A DNA stretch of 57,411 nt from Alphaproteobacteria bacterium. GTDB taxonomy: Bacteria; Pseudomonadota; Alphaproteobacteria; TMED109. The stretch spans positions 1 to 57,411 of the forward strand of contig JAJDZX010000133.1 in the NCBI GenBank assembly GCA_022824395.1, in the 5' to 3' direction. A program made the translations under genes and the position numbers. Each line of letters starts with the position of its first letter. Position 1 is the first letter of the stretch. Under the pieces are notes generated by a model that was not told the origin of the DNA, did no database searches, and saw only the letters and a list, made by a program, of their open reading frames with translations. Positions 40,011-48,216 of this stretch are shown here, one piece after another.

Positions 40011-40809
40011 CCTGCTGGATGCCCTCCACGGCGTGCTGGACACGCTGGGCCCCGTGGCCGTGGCCGTGAGCGGCGGCGTCGACAGCACCACCCTGGGAGC
40101 GCTCGCGCTGGCCCGGAACCCGTCCGAGACGCGGCTGTTCCACGCCGTCTCGCCCGCGGTCCCCGCCGAGGCGACCGAGCGGCTGCGGGCGCGCGCCGAG
40201 CCCGAGGGCTGGCCGCTCAGCATCATCGACGCCGGCGAGTTCGCCGACCCGAACTACCTCCGCAATCCGGTCAACCGCTGCTACTACTGCAAGCAGAGCC
40301 TCTACCAGACGGTCCGTGAGCACACCGAGTCCACCGTGCTCTCCGGGGCCAACCTAGACGACCTCGACGACTTCCGGCCCGGGCTCCAGGCCGCCGCCGA
40401 CCACGCCGTGCGCCATCCGTGGATCGAGGCCGGCATCGACAAGGCCGGGATCCGCCGGCTCGCGGCCGCCCACGGCCTGCACGAGTTCGCGGACCTGCCG
40501 GCTTCGCCCTGCCTCTCGAGCCGCGTCGAGACCGGGATCGGCATCGCCGGCGACGACCTGCGCGCCATCGATGCCGCCGAGCAACTGCTCCGGCGGGAGC
40601 TCGCGCCGGAGACGGTCCGCTGCCGGGTGCGCGCGGGCGGCGTCGTGATCGAACTGGACCCGCCGACACTTGCCAAACTCGCGGGGCACGAGGAGCGCGC
40701 GCTGGGCGAACGCATCCGCGCCCTCTTCGCGCCGGCCGGGCGCCCGGGGGCGGTGGGTTTCGCGCCGTACCGGCGCGGGAGCGCCGTGGTCGGGAAGGAC
40801 GCACCGTGA
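39991..40809 (+). CDS. larE: LarE, ATP-dependent sulfur-transfer enzyme of the nickel-pincer pathway
   Basis: A 272-residue PP-loop ATPase that turns the two carboxylates of the LarB product into thiocarboxylates. The PP-loop is SGGVDS (27-32). The Cys174 in PASPCLSSRVETG corresponds in position to the sacrificial Cys176 of Lactobacillus LarE. NRCYYCK (Cys97, Cys100) is also conserved. GTG 39991 is within the end of larC (20-base overlap); TTG 39979 is an alternative. The stop overlaps larB as GTGA. Confidence 0.92.
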   Translation: MTTTTTDLLDALHGVLDTLGPVAVAVSGGVDSTTLGALALARNPSETRLFHAVSPAVPAEATERLRARAEPEGWPLSIIDAGEFADPNYLRNPVNRCYYCKQSLYQTVREHTESTVLSGANLDDLDDFRPGLQAAADHAVRHPWIEAGIDKAGIRRLAAAHGLHEFADLPASPCLSSRVETGIGIAGDDLRAIDAAEQLLRRELAPETVRCRVRAGGVVIELDPPTLAKLAGHEERALGERIRALFAPAGRPGAVGFAPYRRGSAVVGKDAP

Positions 40810-41510
40810 ACGACGCCAGCCGCGAGGTCAGGCTCGACGTCGGCCGGCGTGCCCGCATCGGCCTCGAGGAGGCGGTCCTGTGCGAGACGAAGACCCCCGC
40901 ACAGCTCTCGCACATCCTCGACGAGGCGGCCGGCGGTGGCCGGAGCATGTTCCTGACCCGCCTGTCAGAGCCGCAGTTTCAGGCGTTGCGCGAGGAGCAC
41001 GCGGCTGCGCTCGACTACCACGCCCTCTCGCAAACCGGGATCTTCGGAGCCGTCGCGCCGCCGGAAGGGCCTGCCCGGATTGCCATCGTGACGGCCGGGT
41101 CGTCCGATGCGCGCGTCGCCCACGAGGCGGCCCGGACCCTGGCCTACGCGGGCATCGCCAGCGAACTGGTGTGCGACGTGGGCGTCGCCGGACTGTGGCG
41201 GGTGCTCGAGCAGGTGGACCGGCTCGCGGAGATGGACGTGGTCATCGCGGCCGCCGGCATGGACGGGGCGATGGTGAGCGTCATCGGCGGGCTCGTCCCG
41301 GGACTGGTGATCGCCGTCCCCGTCTCCACCGGCTACGGTGCCGCCCGGGGCGGGGAGACCGCGCTGTACAGTTCGCTCACCAGCTGCAGCCCCGGGGTCG
41401 TGGTCGTGAACATCGACAACGGCTTTGGTGCGGCCTGTGCCGCGTTGCGCGCGACCGGCTACGCGCGTGCGAACCGGGCCGAACCGGTCGGAGCCGCCCA
41501 TGCGCGTTGA
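40806..41510 (+). CDS. larB: LarB, nicotinate mononucleotide carboxylase/hydrolase-type enzyme
   Basis: A 234-residue LarB. It carboxylates the pyridinium ring of nicotinic acid adenine dinucleotide and releases AMP, the first step of the pathway. The C-terminal PurE-like domain is clear: IVTAGSSDARVAHEAARTL, CDVGVAGLWRVL, AAAGMDGAMVSVIGGLVPGL and IDNGFGAACAALR. The N-terminal segment VRLDVGRRARIGLEEAVLCE is the usual LarB start. It overlaps larE by four bases and larA by 11. Confidence 0.92.
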   Translation: MNDASREVRLDVGRRARIGLEEAVLCETKTPAQLSHILDEAAGGGRSMFLTRLSEPQFQALREEHAAALDYHALSQTGIFGAVAPPEGPARIAIVTAGSSDARVAHEAARTLAYAGIASELVCDVGVAGLWRVLEQVDRLAEMDVVIAAAGMDGAMVSVIGGLVPGLVIAVPVSTGYGAARGGETALYSSLTSCSPGVVVVNIDNGFGAACAALRATGYARANRAEPVGAAHAR

Positions 41511-42780
41511 CTTGAATTACGACCGCGGGTCGCTCGGCGTCGCCGTCGCGGACGGGTGGCGCGCCACCGTGCTTCGAAAGCCCGCGATGCCGGTGCTGGC
41601 CGATCCGTCGCAGGCGGTCGCCGCCACGCTCGCGGCGCCGGTCAGCGCACCGCCGCTCCACGAGGCCGCGGCCGCCGCCCGGTCGGCCTGCATCCTGATT
41701 TGCGACATCACCCGCCCCGTTCCCAACGGCGACATCCTCCCGGCGGTGCTGCGCACACTGCTCGCGGGCGGGCTGCCGGCCGAGGTGATCACGGTGCTCG
41801 TCGCGACCGGGCTCCATCGGCCGAATGAGGGCGACGAACTGCTCGAAGTGGTGGGTGACGCGTGGGTCCTCGACGCGGTCCAGGTGGTGAACCACTTCGC
41901 GCGCCGCGACGCCGATCACGTCGAGGTCGGGACGACCCGGCTCGGCAACGTCATCAAGCTCGACCGGCGTTTCGTGGAGGCGGACCTGCGCCTGGCGATC
42001 GGCCTCGTGGAACCGCATTTCATGGCGGGCTACTCGGGCGGGCGCAAGATCATCGCGCCCGGCGTCGCGCACGCCGACACCATCACCACGTTCCACAGCG
42101 CCCGCTACATGGAAGACCCGCACGCCGCCAACTGCGTGCTCACGGACAACCCGCTGCACGAGGACCAGCTCGAGGTCGTCCGGATGATCGGCGGCGCCTA
42201 CGCGATCAACACGGTCCTGGACGACGAACGCCGGATGTCCTTCGTCAACTACGGCGAGATCGTGGAGAGCCACCTGCAGGCGGTGGCGTTCACGCGCGCC
42301 TACACGGAGCTTCCGGTGTCCGAGCGCTTTCCGACGATCGTAACGTCAAGCGCCGGCTACCCGCTGGACAAGACCTATTACCAGACGGTCAAGGGCATGG
42401 TCGGGCCGCTCGACATCCTGTCGCCAAAGGGGAACCTGATCGTCGTCTCCGCCTGCTCGGAAGGCATGGGCTCTCCGGACTACGTGGAGGCCCAGCGGCG
42501 TCTCATCGCCTTGGGGCCCGACCGGTTCCTGGATAGCCTCCTCGACAAGCGGCATGCCGACGTCGACGAATGGCAGACCGAAAAGCAGCTCGCGCCCATG
42601 CGGGCCGGCACCGTCTCGCTCTACACGACGGGCCTCAACGAGGAGGAGCGCGGTCTGACCGGTGTCGCGATGATCGATTCGGTCGAGGACGCCATTGCCC
42701 GGAGTGTGGCCGAAGCCGGCGACCCGCGGGTGGCGTTCGTGCCGGAGGGCCCCTACGTCGTGCCCCAATACGCTCCCTGA
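41500..42780 (+). CDS. larA: LarA-family nickel-pincer racemase/epimerase
   Basis: A 426-residue LarA homologue. The catalytic set of L. plantarum lactate racemase (His108, His174, Lys184, His200) appears at His106 (TGLHRPNE), His173 and Lys183 (EPHFMAGYSGGRKIIAPG) and His199 (TTFHSARYMEDPH), offset by only one or two. Lys183 would bind the cofactor covalently. The enzyme moves hydride on a 2-hydroxyacid, but LarA families have many substrates, so lactate is not assured. It is last of the lar operon, followed by a Rieske oxygenase gene. Confidence 0.92.
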   Translation: MRVDLNYDRGSLGVAVADGWRATVLRKPAMPVLADPSQAVAATLAAPVSAPPLHEAAAAARSACILICDITRPVPNGDILPAVLRTLLAGGLPAEVITVLVATGLHRPNEGDELLEVVGDAWVLDAVQVVNHFARRDADHVEVGTTRLGNVIKLDRRFVEADLRLAIGLVEPHFMAGYSGGRKIIAPGVAHADTITTFHSARYMEDPHAANCVLTDNPLHEDQLEVVRMIGGAYAINTVLDDERRMSFVNYGEIVESHLQAVAFTRAYTELPVSERFPTIVTSSAGYPLDKTYYQTVKGMVGPLDILSPKGNLIVVSACSEGMGSPDYVEAQRRLIALGPDRFLDSLLDKRHADVDEWQTEKQLAPMRAGTVSLYTTGLNEEERGLTGVAMIDSVEDAIARSVAEAGDPRVAFVPEGPYVVPQYAP

Positions 42781-42934
42781 GGAGCGACCGAGCGACCGCC
42801 ACCGGCCTCCCCCTGCCCGTCCGAACGCGTCACGGGTGCGAAGGCTCGGGCAGCCTCGACGGCGGGCGACCGTTGATCCCGGGTACCGGAACTCCAAGTA
42901 GTATGCGCCGAGATCCAACCGCGAACGATCCGTG

Positions 42935-44071
42935 ATGCAGCGAGAAACCGAACGACGACTGGCCGCCGAGGCACTTGATCGCGTCGAGCGGCGCGCCATC
43001 CCGCAGGCCGAGAGCACGATGGTGATCGACGGCGCCCGCTACACCGCCGCCACGGCGCTGGCAGCCGAGAGCACCGCCCTGTTCCGTCGCCACCCGCTGC
43101 TCGTCGCGCTCGGATGCGAGATTCCGCAACCCGGCAACTACCTGGCGTTCGACGTCGCCGGGGTGCCGGTGCTCCTCGTGCGCGACGACGAGGGTTCCGT
43201 GCGCGGCCTCCTCAATACCTGCCGGCACCGGGGCGCCCGGCTGCTGTCCGGCGAAGGCACGGTCGGCAAGGCGTTCGCCTGCCCCTATCACGGCTGGGCG
43301 TACGACCGCTGCGGCGTGCTGCGCGCGCTCCCGGAAAGCGAGCACTTCCCGGAAGTCGACGTCGACGACACGCGCCTCATGCGGTTTCCGACGGAGGAGC
43401 GTGACGGCCTGATCTGGATGCTGCTCGATCCCGCAGCCACGGAAGTGCCGGACCCCGGTCTCGACGCGCTCGGCCCCGAACTCGCCGGCTACCGGCTCTC
43501 GGACCACGTCCGCCGGGGCAGCCACACCTGGACCAAGCGGATGAACTGGAAGCTCGGCGTCGACACGTTCCTGGAGCTCCACCACGTGGCCGTCCTCCAC
43601 CGGCGGACGATCGCCAAGACGATCCTGCGGCAGGCATTCCTGTACGAACCGTTCGGGCGGCACGCGCGCCTCGTGGCCCCGCGCCGCAGCATCGAGGACC
43701 AGCGCTCCGACGATCCCGCAAGCTGGCGGCTGGTCCCGCACGCGACCATCATCTATCGCCTGTTTCCCAACGCGGTACTGCTCAGCCAGGGCCCGCACAT
43801 GGAACTGTACCGCTTCTTTCCCGACCCTGAGCGGCCCGGCACGACGCAGTGCCGCATCACCTTCTCGTCACCGGCCGACGATGATGCCGCGCGCGACTGG
43901 GACGAAGTGCTCGGGCTCGTCCTCGGCGTGCTCGACCGCGAGGACTTCGCCATGATGGAGAGCGTGCAGTCCAACCTCGCCGCCGGCCTCCAGCGGGAAG
44001 TCATGTTCGGCCGGAACGAGATCGGTCTGCAGAACTTCCACCGCGTACGGGACGCGGCCCTGATCGAGTAG
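42935..44071 (+). CDS. Rieske non-haem iron oxygenase alpha subunit
   Basis: A 378-residue ring-hydroxylating-type oxygenase. The [2Fe-2S] site is CRHRG (Cys96, His98) and CPYHGW (Cys116, His119). The mononuclear iron ligands are probably in NWKLGVDTFLELHHVAVLH (Asp210 bridge region, His217, His222), with a later Asp. No ferredoxin or reductase gene is adjacent, so electrons must come from elsewhere. It lies about 155 bases behind larA and ends at a bidirectional hairpin, so it may be co-expressed with the lar genes. Confidence 0.9.
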   Translation: MQRETERRLAAEALDRVERRAIPQAESTMVIDGARYTAATALAAESTALFRRHPLLVALGCEIPQPGNYLAFDVAGVPVLLVRDDEGSVRGLLNTCRHRGARLLSGEGTVGKAFACPYHGWAYDRCGVLRALPESEHFPEVDVDDTRLMRFPTEERDGLIWMLLDPAATEVPDPGLDALGPELAGYRLSDHVRRGSHTWTKRMNWKLGVDTFLELHHVAVLHRRTIAKTILRQAFLYEPFGRHARLVAPRRSIEDQRSDDPASWRLVPHATIIYRLFPNAVLLSQGPHMELYRFFPDPERPGTTQCRITFSSPADDDAARDWDEVLGLVLGVLDREDFAMMESVQSNLAAGLQREVMFGRNEIGLQNFHRVRDAALIE

Positions 44072-44103
44072 CCGCGCCCCGGCGATCGACGCAGACCGGG
44101 CAA

Positions 44104-44134
44104 TGCCGGCCGGGCCCTGGCGGGCCGGCCGGCA
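44104..44134. terminator. Bidirectional hairpin between convergent genes
   Basis: TGCCGGCCGG (44104-44113) and CCGGCCGGCA (44125-44134) form a 10-bp perfect stem that can extend inwards. It lies in the 70-base gap between the convergent Rieske and cyclase genes, so it can stop transcription in either direction, although T-runs are lacking. Confidence 0.6.
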
Positions 44135-44143
44135 GCCCGACGC

Positions 44144-45181
44144 CTAACGTACGGCCATGGCCGTGCTGCCCGGGGCACCGCCCAGGCCCTTGATCGGCAG
44201 AGGCGAGAACACGAACAGGAATTCGTGCGGGTTCGCATCGCCGCCCACATCGGCAGCGATCGCCGTCGCCAACTCACCGAGGCGCATCCATTCCAGCAGG
44301 TGGATACCGTGCTGGGTGATCAGGATGAAATGCGCGCTGTTGAAGATGAACCCGTATTCCTCGCCCAGGAGGTAGGGGTCTTCAAGCAACTCCGTGCTGC
44401 GTCCGCCGACCGCTGCTTCCGAATGCTGCGTGTCGGTGCCGAGCATGGCGATGCCCCGCTCCGCCAGCCACCAGGCAACCTCGCTGCCGATGCCCGGGGA
44501 ATTGAAGTGCCGTTCGTTGTCGATCCCGAACAGGGCGTCCCATCCGGTATGGATCAGCACCACGTCCCCGACGCCGGGACCTTCAACGCCCTGCTTCGCC
44601 AGTACCGCCTCCACGTCGGCAACCGTGATCGTGTAGGAATCCTCGACGATCTGCTGGCCGTTGAAGTCGACTTTCGGAACGTCGGAATTGTTGACGAAAT
44701 CGAGCAGGATCGCGCGCGTGAAGAACGGCTTCACAAGCTCGACCCCCAGCGCCTTGGTGCGCCCGAGCTCGTCCGGCCCGATGTCCTCGTGCGTGAAGCA
44801 GTTGTAGTAGCCAAGGTCGTGCCCGGCATGGGCAAGCCCGTCGAACTGCGTAGCGATCTGGCCGATCGACGCCACTACCCCGCCGGAGTAGAACGACTGG
44901 GAATTCTCCTCCTCGTCCGGGAAGCTGAACGGGGCGATCGTGACGTCGAACACGCGGCCGAACGGCGGCGTGCCGAGGGTGACCTCGTCGTACACGTGAC
45001 CGAGCCGGATGATCTCGCCTGTGCGCACCAGCTTGATGGACTCCAGGACGTTTTCAGGGGTCTGGGTGCGCGTGGCACCGATCTGGTCCTCCGGATCGTC
45101 CTGCTGCCAGGGGCAGCGTTTGTCCGCAGCTTCGGCGGTCCCGACCCAGGCGATGATGACCGCTAAGATCAGTCGTTTCAT
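44144..45181 (-). CDS. Secreted cyclase-family (kynurenine formamidase-like) hydrolase
   Basis: A 345-residue protein with a signal peptide (cleavage after AEAAD). The cyclase fold PF04199 is indicated by GQIATQFDGLAHAGHDLGYY (the metal-binding His/Asp loop, in the QFDGLAHxGH variant), VLIHTGWDALF and MLGTDTQHSEA. Typical members hydrolyse formamides or amides with a metal ion; a periplasmic version with the QFDGLAH variant belongs to a less studied branch. It is transcribed alone from an AT-rich promoter region with a dyad. Confidence 0.88.
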   Translation of the reverse strand: MKRLILAVIIAWVGTAEAADKRCPWQQDDPEDQIGATRTQTPENVLESIKLVRTGEIIRLGHVYDEVTLGTPPFGRVFDVTIAPFSFPDEEENSQSFYSGGVVASIGQIATQFDGLAHAGHDLGYYNCFTHEDIGPDELGRTKALGVELVKPFFTRAILLDFVNNSDVPKVDFNGQQIVEDSYTITVADVEAVLAKQGVEGPGVGDVVLIHTGWDALFGIDNERHFNSPGIGSEVAWWLAERGIAMLGTDTQHSEAAVGGRSTELLEDPYLLGEEYGFIFNSAHFILITQHGIHLLEWMRLGELATAIAADVGGDANPHEFLFVFSPLPIKGLGGAPGSTAMAVR

Positions 45182-45736
45182 TTTGCATTTCTCCCTCTTT
45201 ACGGACAGCGAACTGTCGTAAGAGCAAGCAGCTTAGTCGGCAGTAAAGAACATTGCAAACAAACACACCTGATCCTGTCAACATTGCTGCCATATCTTCT
45301 GAAGAGGCCACGGAACTATGACAAACTGCACAGAAGTCCGACCGTGACCAAAGGATAGTTTGTAAATACAGCGTCCTGTCTGCAAATACTATCCTGCATG
45401 CGGTCCATGTGCTGTCAGTTGACCTGTAGACCAGCCAGTGGTTGTATTGATTTCCATTCAATTGGACAGTTGTGAGTCCGGCCAGTCTGACATTGCGGGT
45501 CTTTCGGGGCCTCCTGATCTCCACTTGTGCGCTCGGTCCTGGACGGACGGATCTGCCTTTGTCCGGCAAGGCACCCGGGCACGGTTGAGACAGCCGCGCA
45601 CGGGCGTCCCCGCTTCCGATCGTCTGGTCGCCGGCGCATCCGGGAACCCGCCGGCCGGCGCGGGGCGCCCTGCAGTCGGGCGAACGGAGGCCGTTATGAT
45701 GCGCCCGCAGACCGACTGCGGCGACGGAGGCTCTCG
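45182..45736. promoter_or_regulatory. Divergent regulatory gap with a GGATAGT/ACTATCC dyad
   Basis: About 550 bases between the cyclase gene (leftward) and an SDR gene (rightward), with notably AT-rich DNA from 45230 to 45450. Inverted repeats GGATAGT (45353-45359) and ACTATCC (45388-45394) are 28 bases apart. Between them lie two related units, TTTGTAAATA and TCTGCAAATA. This looks like a regulator-binding region. No RNA gene was recognised. Confidence 0.5.
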
Positions 45737-46474
45737 ATGGCAATGGATGATTACGGGACGGCCCTGGTGACGGGCGCGTCCGCCGGCATCGGCCAGGCGA
45801 CTGTCCGCGCCCTGTGCAAGGCCGGACTCGCCGTCACCGCCGTGGCAAGACGCGCGGAGCGCCTGGAGGAGCTGGCCGAAGAAACCGGGGCAACCCCGAT
45901 GGTGCTCGACCTGTGCGATACCGATGCGCTGTATGCCGCGCTCGGACCGCTCGAAGTCGACGTCCTGGTCGCCAACGCCGGCCTCGGGCGCGGCATGGCG
46001 AGCTTCGTCGACGCTGACCCCGGCGACATCGACCTGACGATCGACACCAACGTCACCGCCTTCCTGCACACGCTCCGCGCCGTGCTCCCGGGGATGCGCG
46101 AGCGCAACCGTGGCCATGTGGTCGCGATCGGCTCGGTGGCCGGGCTGTATCCGCTCCAGTCGCCGATCTACGGCGGCTCGAAGGGCGCCGTCCGGCTCGC
46201 CTCGCAGAACCTGCGGCTCGACCTGGCGGGCACCGGCATCCGCGTCACCGAGATCTGTCCGGGCCGCGTCGTCACCGAGTTCGTGGCGGGCGCCGCGGGC
46301 GAGGAGGCGGCCCGGCGGACGTACGGGTCGTTCGACGAACTGCAGCCCGAAGACGTGGCCGAGGCGATCCTCTACGCCGTCGGCGCGCCCTGGCGGGTGA
46401 ACGTCTCCACGATCGAGATCGTGCCCACCGAACAGGCTTTCGGCGGGATCAAGTTCACGGCCGTCGAGCGCTGA
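45737..46474 (+). CDS. Short-chain dehydrogenase (YdfG/serine-dehydrogenase-like)
   Basis: A 245-residue classical SDR. TGASAGIG is the cofactor loop, LVANAGLGRG the NAG motif, and IGSVAGLYPLQSPIYGGSKG holds the catalytic Ser, Tyr and Lys. The C-terminus (NVSTIEIVPTEQAFGGIKF) resembles the NADP-dependent 3-hydroxy acid dehydrogenase group YdfG. The likely reaction is oxidation of a 3-hydroxy acid or amino acid. The GFA gene follows 75 bases later. Confidence 0.92.
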   Translation: MAMDDYGTALVTGASAGIGQATVRALCKAGLAVTAVARRAERLEELAEETGATPMVLDLCDTDALYAALGPLEVDVLVANAGLGRGMASFVDADPGDIDLTIDTNVTAFLHTLRAVLPGMRERNRGHVVAIGSVAGLYPLQSPIYGGSKGAVRLASQNLRLDLAGTGIRVTEICPGRVVTEFVAGAAGEEAARRTYGSFDELQPEDVAEAILYAVGAPWRVNVSTIEIVPTEQAFGGIKFTAVER

Positions 46475-46548
46475 TCGCTCCCCCCGTCCACCGCCCGGAC
46501 GCAGGCCCCGGCCTTCGGGCGGATGGCACCTCGGAAGGAACCGAATGC

Positions 46549-46989
46549 ATGCAGAAACGGCTGAACGGAAATTGCCATTGCGGCGCCATCCGGGTCGCGC
46601 TGACGATGGCCGAGAGTGCCTCCCTGTCGCCACGCCATTGCGGCTGCGACTTCTGCCAGCGGCATGCCGCACTTTACGTCTCGGTCCCTTCGGGCCAGCT
46701 CACGGTGACCCTGACCGACCCTGATCGCGTCAGCCGGTACCGGTTCGGGCACGAGACGGCCACGTTCCTCCTGTGCCAGCGATGCGGCGTGCTCGCGGCC
46801 GCGACCTGCGAGCTCGAGGGACAGGTCTACGCCGTCCTCAACGCCAACGTGCTGGCGCCCCCGCTGAGCGTCGACAGGGGCTCCGTTCCCGTGGCCGACT
46901 ACGAGGCCGAAGGCATCGACGTTCGGCTCGACCGGCGCCGGCAACGCTGGATCTCCCGGGTCACGGTGGTGGAGGGCTCGCCGGCCTGA
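46549..46989 (+). CDS. GFA/CENP-V family zinc protein
   Basis: A 146-residue protein with the GFA zinc motifs: GNCHCGAIRVAL, then HCGCDFCQRHAA and LLCQRCGVLAA. These Cys residues bind two zincs. The founding member is the glutathione-dependent formaldehyde-activating enzyme; most homologues have unknown substrates. AAGGA precedes ATG 46549 by nine bases. Formaldehyde handling would be sensible in a cell with a PQQ alcohol dehydrogenase, but this link is inference. Confidence 0.88.
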   Translation: MQKRLNGNCHCGAIRVALTMAESASLSPRHCGCDFCQRHAALYVSVPSGQLTVTLTDPDRVSRYRFGHETATFLLCQRCGVLAAATCELEGQVYAVLNANVLAPPLSVDRGSVPVADYEAEGIDVRLDRRRQRWISRVTVVEGSPA

Positions 46990-47210
46990 CCGGCGCCGCG
47001 GTCTCCCCGCAACCGGCCGGGCCGCGCCAACCCCGGGTGGCTCCGCCAGGGCCATCCGAAGGCGGCCGGGCCGCTGGATCAGGACGGAGCCGGCCACCCG
47101 TTGAGCGCCCGCCCCGATCTGGTAGAAGTCCCGACGGCCTGTCCGCTGACACCACTGCGAGTACCGAGCGATGACCGCCACCCCTCCCCCCGGACACCGC
47201 GCGACCGCCG

Positions 47211-48185
47211 ATGCCTGAGCCCCTGATCGCCTTCCTCTGGCCGGAAGCGGATTTCCGGGCGACCGGCCTCACGGTGCCCGACGGCTTCGGCATCCGGTTC
47301 GGGCGGGCGACCGTTCGCGCCGAGGTGGAAGCCGGCGCCGACGGCGCCGACTACATCCTGATCGGGTCCGGCTTCGGACGCGTGGACAAGGCCCTGCTTG
47401 ACCTGGCGCCGGATGTCCGTCTCGTGCAGCTCACCGGGGCCGGTTACGACAACGTCGACCATGCCGAGTGCGCGCGGCGCGGGATTCCCGTCTGCCACGT
47501 TCCCGGCCTCAATGCGCCCTCGGTCGCACAGCTGGCGGTCCAGCTCGCGTTTCGGCTGACGCGGCCGCTCACCATGCTGGAGACGGGCGGCGAGCCGGAG
47601 TGGCTCGCCGCGCGCAAGGCGCATGCGGACACGGCCCGGGAGCTCTCGGGCCGGGTCGGAGTCGTCGGCTACGGCCACATCGGCAAGCAGATCGCGCGGA
47701 TGTTCCGGGGGCTCGGGCTCGATGTCGTGCGGGCCGCGCACCGGGGCCAGCAGGACCCGGCGGTGCCGGCACTGCCGATCGACGAACTCCTCGCGACCTG
47801 CGACATCGTCGCGGTCGCGCTGCCGGGACGCAGCGATACCCGCCACGTGCTCGACCGCCGTCGCGTCGGCCTCCTGAAGCCCGGCGCGATGCTGATTCAC
47901 GTGGGCCGGGGCGGTGTCGTTGACGACGGCGCCGTCGCCGACGCCCTCGAGTCGGGGCGGCTCGGGGCAGCCGGCTTCGACGTGTTCGAGTCGGAGCCGC
48001 TGCCCCCCGATCATCCGTTTCTCAGGCTCTCCGGCCCGGCGCGGCAGCGCCTGCTCGTCACGCCGCACGTCGGCGGCCAGACCTTCCAGTCCAAGCGGCG
48101 GAATTTCGAGGTCGCCCTCGGCAACGTGGTCCGCGTCTCGCGGGGCGAGGAGCCGATCAACCGCGCCCCGTACCGCGGCTCCTGA
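47211..48185 (+). CDS. D-2-hydroxyacid dehydrogenase
   Basis: A 324-residue NAD(P)-dependent dehydrogenase. The nucleotide motif GVVGYGHIGKQIAR, the catalytic HVGRGGVVDDGAVADAL (Arg region), FDVFESEPLPPDHP (Glu) and LLVTPHVGG (His) are all present. It reduces 2-ketoacids to D-2-hydroxyacids or the reverse. With a LarA-type epimerase about 5 kb away in the same region, it could act on the epimerised hydroxyacid, but the two are not in one operon. The gene is convergent with the Baeyer-Villiger monooxygenase gene. Confidence 0.92.
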   Translation: MPEPLIAFLWPEADFRATGLTVPDGFGIRFGRATVRAEVEAGADGADYILIGSGFGRVDKALLDLAPDVRLVQLTGAGYDNVDHAECARRGIPVCHVPGLNAPSVAQLAVQLAFRLTRPLTMLETGGEPEWLAARKAHADTARELSGRVGVVGYGHIGKQIARMFRGLGLDVVRAAHRGQQDPAVPALPIDELLATCDIVAVALPGRSDTRHVLDRRRVGLLKPGAMLIHVGRGGVVDDGAVADALESGRLGAAGFDVFESEPLPPDHPFLRLSGPARQRLLVTPHVGGQTFQSKRRNFEVALGNVVRVSRGEEPINRAPYRGS

Positions 48186-48216
48186 GGGTCACGGACCGCG
48201 CAGGTCCGGCGGGCGA

